The position numbers were made by a program, and so were the translations under genes. The notes under the pieces were generated by a model. That model saw only the letters and a list, made by a program, of their open reading frames with translations. It was not told the origin of the DNA and made no database searches. DNA of 44,080 nt from Arcicella sp. (GTDB lineage Bacteria > Bacteroidota > Bacteroidia > Cytophagales > Spirosomataceae): assembly GCA_025354645.1 (NCBI GenBank), contig JANXML010000243.1, positions 1 through 44,080 on the forward strand. The letters are read 5' to 3'. Below, piece by piece: positions 31,923 to 40,707 of the stretch (its first letter is position 1; every line of letters begins with the position of its first letter).

Positions 31923-34826
31923 ATGAAAAAATTTGCCATTATTTTAATCTTATTAGTTCATTTTTTTCATAATTACGGGCAAAATCCTTCAACTCTAAAA
32001 TGGTCACAAATCAATACGCCTCATTTTAGATTGATTTTTCCGTCTCAGATTTCTCTTACCGCCAATCGGACTGCCAATGTGTTAGAGTCTGTTTATCAAC
32101 CTGTTAGCAAAAGTTTAGGGCATGAACCTCGCCCAATTTCTATAATTTTACAAAATCAAACTACAGAGTCAAATGGATTTGTTTCTCTATTACCTCGGCG
32201 TTCTGAATTTATCACGACTCCTCCACAAGACTATACGCTTTTAGGAAATAACAAATGGTTAGATTTACTGGCTGTACACGAATTTCGTCATGTTGTTCAA
32301 AATGATAAGGCTTTAACAGGAGCGACCAAATTGGTTTATCAACTATTTGGAAATAATGGATTAGCAGCAACAACTTTTCTAACCGTTCCAAATTGGTTTT
32401 GGGAAGGTGATGCTGTTGGCGTAGAATCTTCACTTACGACTTCTGGTAGAGGCAGAATTCCAAGTTTTGACATGGCTTTGAGAACTCAATTGCTTACGAA
32501 AGGGGCATATTCTTACTCAAAGGCGGTATGTCGTTCCTACAAAGATTTTATTCCAAATCATTACGTGAGTGGATATTTCATGACTACGTATTTGAAAAAT
32601 AAATATGGAATTGATGCTTGGGATAAAGTTTTGGAAGGAACCTATAAAATGCCGTTCTATCCTTTCTCGTTTTCAAATAATATTAAAAAATTAACTGGTT
32701 TAAAAACGGAACAGCTTTATAATCAAGCATTTAAAGATATTTCTGAACAATGGAAAAATCAAATTGCCGAACTGAATGAAACGCCTGTAAAGACTTATAA
32801 TTCTACAAACAATAAATATTTTACTAATTATCAGTATCCTCAAATTTTACCAGATGGAAGAGTTTTGGCTTTAAAATCAGGACTATCTGATATTGAGCAA
32901 TTAGTAGTTTTAGATACCTTACAAAATGAGGAATCTGTATTAAAATTAGGAATATTTAACGATGCTAAAATGCTTTCGGTTGCAGGAGCAAAAGTCGTAT
33001 GGTGTGAATTTAATTACGACAAAAGATGGACAGAAAGAGACTTTTCGGTAATTAAACTGTACGATTTTAACACAGGCAAATTGAAAAGTATTACCCATAA
33101 ATCCAAGTTTGCTTCACCTTCATTATCATCGGATGGCATGAGAATTTGTGCCATTGAAAATTCAACAGAAAATAAAAATTCAATTGTAGTTTTAGATCTG
33201 AATGGTCTGGAAATCAAACGAATACAGAATTTAGAAAATGCTCTATATATTAATCCAAGGTGGGCAGAAGGAAACAATATTTATGCGGTAGAGTTGTTTA
33301 AGGGCTTAAAAACAATTGTAAAAATTGATTCTGAAACTGGGAAAAAAACAGAATTGTTTTTGCCATTAGATGAAAATATTGCTCATCCTGTAAAAAATGG
33401 AAATTATATTTTATACAATTCTGGAATCACTGGAATTGATAATATTTTTGCTTTTGACATGGTTTCCAAAAAGAAATTTCAACTGACAAATCGAAAATTT
33501 GGAGCATTTAATCCAACCATCTCTCCCGATGGAAAAACCTTAATTTTCAACGATTTTTCAATTAAAGGACATCAAATTGTTTCTATGCCCTTTGTTCCTG
33601 ATAATTTTTTGCCTTTTGATGAAAATTTGGCAAAACCCGTTAAATATTTTGGACAAATGGTTTTACAAGAAGCAGGCGAGAATTTATTGAAAAATGTTCC
33701 ATCGACACAATTTGAAGTTAAAAAATATAGCAAAGCAAATATCTTTAATCTCTACACGTGGGGAATTGTAGCAAATTCTTCGGATGTTAATAATTTGAAT
33801 ATAGGGGTTGCTTCAAAAGATTTATTGAGTACAACCACAATTGCAGCAGGCTATAATTACAATGCAAATGAAAATCAAGGACAATTTTATACAAATTTAA
33901 CTTACAATGGTTGGTATCCTACCTTGAATTTTAGTTACACAAATGGTGGCAGACAGGCTGAGTTTTATATAGATAAAATAAATCCTTTGGATAGTTTGGT
34001 GAATGATCGATGGAATCAACAGCAAATTGTTTTTGGCGTTGGCTTACCATTCAATTTTACTCATTCAAAATATATCCAAAGTATGAATTTAGGAGTAAAC
34101 GCTGCCTTAACACAAATTTCAGGTTATGATTTAAAAGATAGACCAAATACGTTGACGGGTAATGGAAATTATAATTCTTTAATTTATACTTTTTCTTATT
34201 CTGCGTTATTAAAACGTGCGGTTAGGGATGTTGCACCAAGATGGGGATTAACAGCCAATTTCTATAAAAGAGATTTATTGTCAGGTAGTATTTTGAATGG
34301 AGGTTTGACATCTTATCAAGCAAGCGTTTATTTACCTGGAATTTTGAAGCATCATAGTCTTAGATTTCGTGGAGCTTATCAAAATCAAGATGGTTTCAAA
34401 AATTCAATTGGTGCTCCCAACGATAAAGCATTATATTTATTTTCAAGCCCAACTTTATTTCCACGGGGTAATACGTATCGAGGATTTGAAAATTTAACAA
34501 CGCTATCGGCTGAATACCGTTTACCTTTAATTGACCCAGATTTGACGATTGGTCGGTTTTTATACATCAAAAGAATCAAAGCAAATCTCTTTGCAGATTA
34601 TGGTTATGGTTTCACAAACTATAATTGGGTTGAGAATAAAGATGGTAAACAATTCAATTATAGAGGTACTGATTCTAAAACGTATAATTCCTTTGGGATT
34701 GATTTAACGGCACAATTTCATTTTATGAGATTCTCACAACAATTCGAAGCGGGTGTTCGAGCGATATATTTGAATGATAAAGGGCAATTTTTTATACAAC
34801 CTTTAATTTTAGATATTGGGTTTTGA
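31923..34826 (+). CDS. Outer-membrane gluzincin-like protease with beta-propeller and barrel
   Basis: This encodes a 967-residue protein with a signal peptide (MKKFAIILILLVHFFHNYGQ). Residues about 30-290 look like a gluzincin metallopeptidase: HEFRH at 119-123 matches HExxH, and E161 in NWFWEGDAVGVE, 38 residues after the first motif, fits the third zinc ligand. Residues about 300-580 are TolB/PD40-like propeller repeats (FASPSLSSDGMRIC, AFNPTISPDGKTLIF). From about 620 on the alternating pattern and final Phe (PLILDIGF) indicate an outer-membrane beta-barrel. Such proteins are often annotated only as TolB-like. Substrate and topology are unknown. It stands alone after the infC terminator. 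Confidence 0.8.
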   Translation: MKKFAIILILLVHFFHNYGQNPSTLKWSQINTPHFRLIFPSQISLTANRTANVLESVYQPVSKSLGHEPRPISIILQNQTTESNGFVSLLPRRSEFITTPPQDYTLLGNNKWLDLLAVHEFRHVVQNDKALTGATKLVYQLFGNNGLAATTFLTVPNWFWEGDAVGVESSLTTSGRGRIPSFDMALRTQLLTKGAYSYSKAVCRSYKDFIPNHYVSGYFMTTYLKNKYGIDAWDKVLEGTYKMPFYPFSFSNNIKKLTGLKTEQLYNQAFKDISEQWKNQIAELNETPVKTYNSTNNKYFTNYQYPQILPDGRVLALKSGLSDIEQLVVLDTLQNEESVLKLGIFNDAKMLSVAGAKVVWCEFNYDKRWTERDFSVIKLYDFNTGKLKSITHKSKFASPSLSSDGMRICAIENSTENKNSIVVLDLNGLEIKRIQNLENALYINPRWAEGNNIYAVELFKGLKTIVKIDSETGKKTELFLPLDENIAHPVKNGNYILYNSGITGIDNIFAFDMVSKKKFQLTNRKFGAFNPTISPDGKTLIFNDFSIKGHQIVSMPFVPDNFLPFDENLAKPVKYFGQMVLQEAGENLLKNVPSTQFEVKKYSKANIFNLYTWGIVANSSDVNNLNIGVASKDLLSTTTIAAGYNYNANENQGQFYTNLTYNGWYPTLNFSYTNGGRQAEFYIDKINPLDSLVNDRWNQQQIVFGVGLPFNFTHSKYIQSMNLGVNAALTQISGYDLKDRPNTLTGNGNYNSLIYTFSYSALLKRAVRDVAPRWGLTANFYKRDLLSGSILNGGLTSYQASVYLPGILKHHSLRFRGAYQNQDGFKNSIGAPNDKALYLFSSPTLFPRGNTYRGFENLTTLSAEYRLPLIDPDLTIGRFLYIKRIKANLFADYGYGFTNYNWVENKDGKQFNYRGTDSKTYNSFGIDLTAQFHFMRFSQQFEAGVRAIYLNDKGQFFIQPLILDIGF

Positions 34827-34879
34827 TTAATTCTTAGTAAGTTTGATAAAATAATTTTCCTTTGTTTCCACTTCCCGCT

Positions 34880-35917
34880 ATGCGTTATTTTACAAAAAAA
34901 GTCTATTGGACAGTACAATTTTCTTGGTGGCTTTTTACAACATTTGTTCTACGTTATCCTACTACAAAATATTTCAATAATCCAGAAATTAAATACAGTT
35001 ATTTAATTGTTAGTTTTCTGATATGTATTTCGTTCACACACTTTTATGCCATTTTATTTCAAAAAAAATTTCATGATAATAAGAGAACAATCGCTTTCGC
35101 ATTACTGGGTGTGATGGTAACAGGAGGAACTATTTTTCTTTTAGATTATAATTTTGATTTCCAAAGATATCGAAAACCGAGTGAAGGTTTGCCGCTTGAA
35201 ATGTATGATTATTTTCAGTTTTTTATAGAATCAGTCCGATACGTAGGACTCTGGTTTTTGTTCTATCACTTGATTATAAGTAATTCAGAATCGCATTTAA
35301 AAGCCATTGCATTGGCACAATCTGAAACTGACTTAAAAACTGCTGAATTAGCAAATCTCAAAAATCAACTTAATCCGCATTTCCTTTTCAATGCCATCAA
35401 CAGCATTAAAGCACTTACTTTATCTGATCCTCATCTTGCCCGAAACGCCTTAACCGAACTTTCTCAATTACTTAGAACATCATTGACGATGGGGAATGAA
35501 CAATTAGTGACGCTTGAAACGGAAATTAGTTTTGTTAAAGATTATTTATTTTTAGAAAAAATCCGATATGAAAACCGCTTAAATTATTCATTCGATATTG
35601 ACAAAAATTCTTTAAATATTAAAATTCCGCCCATGTCATTACAACTTTTAGTGGAAAACGCCATTAAACACGGAATTGGCAGGAACAAAGCTGGAGGAGT
35701 AATTAGAATTAAATCAAATTTTGCAGCAAATACTTTTGTATTATCAGTCATAAATTCTGGAAAGTTAAAAATGAATCCCTCTCCTAATGCTACTGGTGTT
35801 GGGATAAAAAATCTGCAAAAAAGATTATTTTTTAATTTTCAAGAGCATGCTATTTTTAACGTTTTAGAAGAGAATAATCATGTAATTGCCTCCATAACCA
35901 TTAAAAATCAAGTCTAA
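34880..35917 (+). CDS. LytS/YehU-type sensor histidine kinase
   Basis: This encodes a 345-residue kinase. The ATG at 34880 (MRYFTKKVYW) is preferred over a TTG at 34862. Four hydrophobic segments fill the first 140 residues, without an obvious ligand domain. A short helix (ETDLKTAELANLKNQ) leads to the phospho-acceptor H167 in LNPHFLFNAINSIKAL, the His_kinase (PF06580) motif. The ATPase part has LLVENAIKHGIG (N box) and GVGIKNLQKRL (G box). Such kinases normally sit next to a LytTR response regulator. None is here, so its partner is elsewhere. The stop codon overlaps that of the convergent esterase gene by four bases. Confidence 0.9.
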   Translation: MRYFTKKVYWTVQFSWWLFTTFVLRYPTTKYFNNPEIKYSYLIVSFLICISFTHFYAILFQKKFHDNKRTIAFALLGVMVTGGTIFLLDYNFDFQRYRKPSEGLPLEMYDYFQFFIESVRYVGLWFLFYHLIISNSESHLKAIALAQSETDLKTAELANLKNQLNPHFLFNAINSIKALTLSDPHLARNALTELSQLLRTSLTMGNEQLVTLETEISFVKDYLFLEKIRYENRLNYSFDIDKNSLNIKIPPMSLQLLVENAIKHGIGRNKAGGVIRIKSNFAANTFVLSVINSGKLKMNPSPNATGVGIKNLQKRLFFNFQEHAIFNVLEENNHVIASITIKNQV

Positions 35918-37560
35918 TTTTGAAGCTTTGAAGAATTGAAAAGTCTTAAATTTCCTTTTAATTCCAGTTTTTTAAATCGTCCAGTTAACCCAGCACTAAC
36001 AATTACTTCCTGCCCAGCACTTATTGTAACGAAATCAAGGGATGTCGGAATTCTTCCACATTTCCATGTCGTATAGTCATGCCAAGTACCAGAATTTTGA
36101 CTTATGATAGGAATCAGTCCAGAAAAATTACCTGGAATTGAAATTTGTGGAGAAATCAAAATATTCTGATTACTATCTTTTACTTTCACTCGATAATTTC
36201 CAGAGGCGGCAGAATAGCTGTATGAATTTGATAAATTGTTATTAGCAGAATTATTATTTGTCCATTGTGGAGCGTTGTAAGTATTTGAAACGCTCATCAA
36301 TAGGCTTGAAACACTATTGCAATCACTTGTAAGATTTGGAGGTGGTGTGGATAAGTAAGGACTTGAATTTGCAAAAAAAGCGGTATTTAATTTTTGATTC
36401 CAGACTCCAGCTAAAATTCGGTGACCATTCCCAACAAAGTGAATAGAATCACTTGTTCTTATAGTTGGACCAACCAATCCATCTGTAATAGGTCCTTCAA
36501 AAACCTGAGTTGTATAATTAAGTTGTGCGGTTCCATTAATTCCTATCACATCATTTTGGGCATCAATAACAGGTTGCCAGGTTCTGGAATTGGGAATTTG
36601 AAATCCTTTAAAACGACTTGCTTTTGAAACTACCCATGCTAAATTTGATTTGCCAGAATGTTCTCTACTTCTGGTTATAATTGTTTTTAAATTATTTCCA
36701 TAAGTGTTTCTACTAACTTCTTGCACGTTATCCGTCTCACCCTGATGCCATAAAACTGCCCTTACACCAAATTGGGCTATATAAAAGTGTAATGCTGCCC
36801 TAAGATTTCCGTAGGGCATACCTCGTGGAAAGAAAAAAATATTTAAAGGAGTTGCAGTCGAATCATTGGCTGATTCTCGCCAGGCATTTGAACCTGTGCC
36901 TGACCAGCCCGCATTAAAAAAAGCAACTGGTACATTTAATCTTTTTGTTAAAGTATCTCCTAATGCACCCCAACACCAAGCACTTACGCCAAATGGAGAT
37001 ATATTAAATGTTGAGTCTAATCGTGAAAACTCAGCTCTTGGCAGAACAACGCCACCATAATTTGTAGGATAATTAATTGTATAATTTACGACACTTACTC
37101 TATCATCATTTGCCATCGGTCCATAATTTCCTTGTTTTTTTAGCTCTCCATCACCTGTTGCATTAGATTGTCCAGCAATTAAAAATACTTCTCCTATGCC
37201 AATTCTTTGTAGCGATGCAGTACTAATTAGTGTAGTTCCATTCCATTGTCTAACTTCCAAATCATACCAACCTCCTGATACATTTAGGGTTCCAAAATAA
37301 TATCCATTTGATGGATTTATTTGAATAATTGCCCAGTTGGTAGTTGTCCCTTGCGAGGGCGACATTGGGCGTGCAACCGCTCTTGCTTCGATTTTATCGG
37401 CAAAAGTTGTATAATTTCCTGCAATATAAATTGGAGATTGGTTACTATTATTTCGTTGAAAAACTGCTCTACTTGTTGGATGAGTAATATTGATTTGGGC
37501 AGAAATTGAAGTAGAAATAAAGCATAAAAGTAAAATGTTTAGAAAAAATAAAGATTTCAT
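35914..37560 (-). CDS. Secreted SGNH esterase (sialate O-acetylesterase-like)
   Basis: This encodes a 548-residue protein with a signal peptide (MKSLFFLNILLLCFISTSISAQ). A short beta domain is followed by the esterase: the nucleophile S132 in LIAGQSNATGDGE, WHQGETD near residue 275, and the Asp-His pair in DSIHFVGNGH. This order is that of the sialate O-acetylesterase/carbohydrate esterase group (SASA family). Probable substrates are acetyl groups on polysaccharides or sialic acids. The C-terminal 150 residues contain two beta-rich modules (YRVKVKDSNQN; WHDYTTWKCGRIP), the latter like a domain common in secreted Bacteroidota proteins. It has no sorting-domain lysine/arginine tail that I recognise. 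Confidence 0.83.
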   Translation of the reverse strand: MKSLFFLNILLLCFISTSISAQINITHPTSRAVFQRNNSNQSPIYIAGNYTTFADKIEARAVARPMSPSQGTTTNWAIIQINPSNGYYFGTLNVSGGWYDLEVRQWNGTTLISTASLQRIGIGEVFLIAGQSNATGDGELKKQGNYGPMANDDRVSVVNYTINYPTNYGGVVLPRAEFSRLDSTFNISPFGVSAWCWGALGDTLTKRLNVPVAFFNAGWSGTGSNAWRESANDSTATPLNIFFFPRGMPYGNLRAALHFYIAQFGVRAVLWHQGETDNVQEVSRNTYGNNLKTIITRSREHSGKSNLAWVVSKASRFKGFQIPNSRTWQPVIDAQNDVIGINGTAQLNYTTQVFEGPITDGLVGPTIRTSDSIHFVGNGHRILAGVWNQKLNTAFFANSSPYLSTPPPNLTSDCNSVSSLLMSVSNTYNAPQWTNNNSANNNLSNSYSYSAASGNYRVKVKDSNQNILISPQISIPGNFSGLIPIISQNSGTWHDYTTWKCGRIPTSLDFVTISAGQEVIVSAGLTGRFKKLELKGNLRLFNSSKLQN

Positions 37561-37712
37561 AAGATTCCTTTTTGGTAAAACGATAATTTAGATATTGCGA
37601 ATATTTTAAAGAACATTATTTTTTTGCAAAATAGCCATTCAAACTATCCGAAAAAGACAAAAGAAAAGTTTTAAGATTGTAAGGAAGGAGATGAGAATTA
37701 ACTGAATATTTA

Positions 37713-37744
37713 CAAATATAACAATTCATCATAAATTTTGCGAA
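37713..37744 (-). promoter_or_regulatory. Candidate promoter of the SGNH esterase gene
   Basis: On the minus strand TTCG (37741-37744; consensus TTTG), a 20-base spacer and TATATTTG (37713-37720, exact) fit the Bacteroidota promoter. The RNA start near 37706 implies a leader of about 146 bases in which I see no gene. Confidence 0.4.
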
Positions 37745-37820
37745 TTGAATGATTAATTCTTAAACATGTAGTATAATTGTACGAATTTCAAGAAGTTAAA
37801 ATAGTTTTATTTTACATAAA

Positions 37821-37850
37821 AAAATCCCCAAACTTCTACGTTTGAGGATT
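37821..37850 (-). terminator. Terminator after rplY
   Basis: AATCCCCAAAC (37823-37833) pairs with GTTTGAGGATT (37840-37850) with one mismatch. The minus strand then reads seven Ts. It lies 26 bases past the rplY stop. Confidence 0.8.
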
Positions 37851-37876
37851 CTAATCTATCAATTATTTGACGATAA

Positions 37877-38443
37877 TTAAGCGGTAATTTTCCCTCTCAA
37901 TGCACGTGGAATTTCAATACTTGCAACGGGTGAAGTCATATTATTTAAAATAACTACACTTGAAACTACTAATTTTGAAACTTTCAAGGTTTGACCTAAA
38001 TCTAAACCAGTAATATCAGCTTCAACAAAATCAGGAATGTTATCTGCCATCCCTTTCAAAGTCACCTTTCGTAACTTTTGAACCATCTTTCCACCTTTAC
38101 GAACACCAGGAGAATCACCGATTACTCTTACTGGAACATCAATTTTAATTTCTTTTCCTTCAACGATTTCCAAGAAATCCACGTGAAGAATCATTTCTGA
38201 CACTGGGTGAAATTGTGAATCTTGAACGATTGCGTGATGAATTTCACCTTCAATATTTAAAATTACTTCTGAAACTTCTGGTGTGTAAATTAATTCACGG
38301 AAAAGTATCATTGGAACAGCGAAATGGATTTGTTTTTCGCCACCATATAAAACACATGGAACAAGTGCTTCATTTCGTAAATCTTTGGCAGATTTTGTGC
38401 CAAGGGTCTCTCTGTTGTACCCTACAATTTCAATCTTTCTCAT
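37877..38443 (-). CDS. rplY: 50S ribosomal protein L25/general stress protein Ctc
   Basis: This encodes a 188-residue 5S rRNA-binding protein of the long Ctc type. The N-terminal L25 domain shows RKIEIVGYNRETLGTKSAKDLR and VPCVLYGGEK. The C-terminal TL5 domain (EGKEIKIDVPVRVIGDSPGV, KGGKMVQKLRKVTLKG) completes it. It follows prs on the same strand, an order conserved in many bacteria, and the two are probably co-transcribed. The 144-base gap between them is filled by facing heptamer arrays. Its terminator lies directly downstream. Confidence 0.96.
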   Translation of the reverse strand: MRKIEIVGYNRETLGTKSAKDLRNEALVPCVLYGGEKQIHFAVPMILFRELIYTPEVSEVILNIEGEIHHAIVQDSQFHPVSEMILHVDFLEIVEGKEIKIDVPVRVIGDSPGVRKGGKMVQKLRKVTLKGMADNIPDFVEADITGLDLGQTLKVSKLVVSSVVILNNMTSPVASIEIPRALRGKITA

Positions 38444-38473
38444 TTGAGTGATTTTGTGTCAATAGCCTTTCGA

Positions 38474-38561
38474 TTTTAGTTATTAGTGATTAGGAATTAG
38501 TTATTGGTGTTGCAAAGAATGCGATTACTAATAACTAATAACCAATAACTGATAACTAATA
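38474..38561. repeat. Facing heptamer arrays between prs and rplY
   Basis: The left array (38474-38508) is five heptamers: TTTTAGT, TATTAGT, GATTAGG, AATTAGT, TATTGGT. The right array (38527-38561) is five more: ACTAATA, ACTAATA, ACCAATA, ACTGATA, ACTAATA. They are inverted copies: base by base, 28 of 35 positions can pair around an 18-base loop. There are no gaps in the 7-base phase of either array. ACTGATA plus ACTAATA occurs in the same order in the acn leader. Confidence 0.88.
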
Positions 38562-38587
38562 GCTATCTTCTATTGACCGTTTAAAAA

Positions 38588-39529
38588 TTAATACTTTATA
38601 AATAATGAACTGATAGACTCATGATCTCGTATTCTTCCAATCGCTTTTGCAAATAATTCTGCGACGGACAATACTTTAATTTTGGGTGATACTTGTTTTG
38701 AAGGAATGGTGTCAGTAACTACTAATTCTGTCAAAATTGAATTATTAATATTTTCGTAAGCATTTCCTGATAAAACGCCATGTGTAACAATGGCTCGTAC
38801 AGATTTTGCTCCTTTATCCATGATTAATTGTGCAGCTTTGCACATGGTTCCACCCGTGTCAATCATATCATCCACTAAAACAACGTCAGCACCTTCCACA
38901 TTTCCAATTAATTGCATAGTTGCGATTTCATTGGCTCGTTTTCGTTGTTTGTCACAAATTACCATTTCGGCGTTAAAAAATTTAGCCACGTTTCTGGTTC
39001 TAACAACCCCTCCAACATCTGGAGAAGCAAATAAAATTTTATCTAAACCTAATGATCTTAAGTACGGAACAAAAATCGCTGTGCCTTCTAAATGATCGAC
39101 TGGAAAATCAAAAAAACCTTGAATTTGTCCAGCGTGTAAATCTATGGTCATTAATCGGTCTGCTCCAGCTGCGGTTAATAAATTTGCCATTAATTTTGCT
39201 CCGATCCCCACTCTTGGTTTATCTTTTCTATCCTGACGAGAATATCCGAAATAAGGAATTACTACCGTAACATAGTGAGCAGAGGCACGTCTTGCGGCAT
39301 CAATCATCAACAATAATTCCATCATATTGTCGGCAGGTGGGAAGGTTGATTGGATTAAAAACACATCACATCCACGCACAGACTCATTAAAACTTGGCGA
39401 CATTTCACCGTCCGAAAAACGCTGAACGGAACTTTGTCCTAAATCTTTGCCAAAATATCGAGCAATTTCAGTCGCTAAATATTGGGAAGAAGAGCCTGAA
39501 AAAATTTTAACTTGATTGATAGAAGCCAT
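38588..39529 (-). CDS. prs: Ribose-phosphate pyrophosphokinase
   Basis: This encodes a 313-residue enzyme making PRPP from ribose 5-phosphate and ATP, for nucleotide, His and Trp synthesis. Signatures: KIFSGSSSQYLATEIARYFG, RDKPRVGIGAKLMANLL (flexible loop region), the PRPP-binding DVVLVDDMIDTGGTMCKAA, and the ATP-binding segment with YFGYSRQDRK. Length is normal. It is upstream of rplY on the same strand. Two exact TAnnTTTG boxes lie before its start. folD is further upstream on the same strand after a 152-base gap, probably a separate unit. Confidence 0.97.
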   Translation of the reverse strand: MASINQVKIFSGSSSQYLATEIARYFGKDLGQSSVQRFSDGEMSPSFNESVRGCDVFLIQSTFPPADNMMELLLMIDAARRASAHYVTVVIPYFGYSRQDRKDKPRVGIGAKLMANLLTAAGADRLMTIDLHAGQIQGFFDFPVDHLEGTAIFVPYLRSLGLDKILFASPDVGGVVRTRNVAKFFNAEMVICDKQRKRANEIATMQLIGNVEGADVVLVDDMIDTGGTMCKAAQLIMDKGAKSVRAIVTHGVLSGNAYENINNSILTELVVTDTIPSKQVSPKIKVLSVAELFAKAIGRIRDHESISSLFIKY

Positions 39530-39562
39530 AATTTAAGAGAGTTGCGTTTTGCTCTCGGATTT

Positions 39563-39595
39563 CAAAAGTAATTCGGTAAATTTTCTGCAAAAGTA
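39563..39595 (-). promoter_or_regulatory. Candidate tandem promoters of prs
   Basis: The octamer TACTTTTG occurs twice on the minus strand, at 39563-39570 and 39588-39595, both exact TAnnTTTG matches. For the first, a TTTG lies 17 bases upstream. They predict leaders of about 27 and 52 bases. Confidence 0.45.
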
Positions 39596-39681
39596 CAAAA
39601 ATGCTTCCGTAAAATAAGCATTAAATCGTTGTTTTTTCTCAAATTAAGCCGATTCTTCTAAAACCGTAACTTGGAAAATTG

Positions 39682-40566
39682 CTATTTTGCATAAATTATT
39701 CCTTTTGAAGAAAGCAATGTATTTTTCATTAATGAAACAATTGTCATGGGACCAACTCCTTTTGGAACGGGCGTTATATACGAACATTTAGGAGCAACAT
39801 CATCAAATTTAACGTCTCCTTTTAACGCAAAACCAGATTTTTTGGAAGAATCTTCAACCCTTGTTAAACCCACATCAATAACGACTGCACCCTGTTTTAC
39901 GTATTCAGCAGTAATAAATTCTGGACGACCTAAGGCAGCAATAAGTATATCAGCAGAAGCACAAACTCCTTGCAAATCTTTGGTTTTTGAATGAGTTAAA
40001 GTAACGGTACAATTTCCAATTTTTGTATTTCTTTGCATCAAAATAGACATGGGAAGTCCAACGATTTGGCTACGTCCAACCACCACGCAATGTTTTCCAG
40101 AAGTTTCAATATTATATCGTTCTAACAAATCTAAAACACCCTGTGGGGTAGCGGAAATGAATGCAGGAAGCCCTTTTGCCATGCGACCTATGTTGATTGG
40201 ATGAAAGCCATCAACATCTTTTTTATAGTTGATTGCCTCCATTATTTTATCTGGATTAATGTGGTCGGGAAGGGGTAATTGGACAATTAATCCGTCCATA
40301 TCATCATTATCATTCACTTTTTTTACTTCTAATAAAAGTTCAGTTTCTGAAATCGTTGGTTCAAAACGGAGTAGCGTTGAATGAAATCCTACCTCTTCGC
40401 AAGATTTAACTTTGTTGGCGACATACGTTTCAGAAGCACCATTATTACCCACTAAAATGGCAACAAGGTGGGGAATTTTACCGCCAGACGCTTTTATTTC
40501 TCGAACTTCAAGAGCTATTTCTTTTTTAATTTCATCAGCTGTTGCTTTACCGTCTATGATTTGCAT
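39682..40566 (-). CDS. folD: Methylenetetrahydrofolate dehydrogenase/cyclohydrolase
   Basis: This encodes a 294-residue bifunctional enzyme interconverting methylene-, methenyl- and formyl-tetrahydrofolate with NADP. The catalytic lysine lies in [15 protein letters not shown]. The NADP-binding part is [52 protein letters not shown] and [18 protein letters not shown] are diagnostic FolD motifs. Length is normal. It precedes prs on the same strand; both supply nucleotide synthesis, but two promoter-like boxes separate them. Confidence 0.97.
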   Translation of the reverse strand: MQIIDGKATADEIKKEIALEVREIKASGGKIPHLVAILVGNNGASETYVANKVKSCEEVGFHSTLLRFEPTISETELLLEVKKVNDNDDMDGLIVQLPLPDHINPDKIMEAINYKKDVDGFHPINIGRMAKGLPAFISATPQGVLDLLERYNIETSGKHCVVVGRSQIVGLPMSILMQRNTKIGNCTVTLTHSKTKDLQGVCASADILIAALGRPEFITAEYVKQGAVVIDVGLTRVEDSSKKSGFALKGDVKFDDVAPKCSYITPVPKGVGPMTIVSLMKNTLLSSKGIIYAK

Positions 40567-40591
40567 GGTTGCTTATTTTGTAAATTTTATG

Positions 40592-40599
40592 CAAAAATA
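40592..40599 (-). promoter_or_regulatory. Candidate -7 element of folD
   Basis: TATTTTTG on the minus strand matches TAnnTTTG exactly and predicts a 19-base leader. No -33 match is evident. Confidence 0.35.
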
Positions 40600-40649
40600 A
40601 AGGGAAAAGGTTTTGAGAATAAGGTTTTTTAAGTAATAATTTTTCAAGT

Positions 40650-40684
40650 AAAAAAAAAGAGTCACTAACATAGGTTAATGACTC
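40650..40684 (-). terminator. Terminator after the sugar dehydrogenase gene
   Basis: GAGTCACTAAC (40659-40669) pairs with GTTAATGACTC (40674-40684) with one imperfect pair. Nine As precede it on the plus strand, that is nine Ts after the hairpin on the minus strand. Confidence 0.85.
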
Positions 40685-40707
40685 CAAATAAATCCTTTTA
40701 TTTTAGA

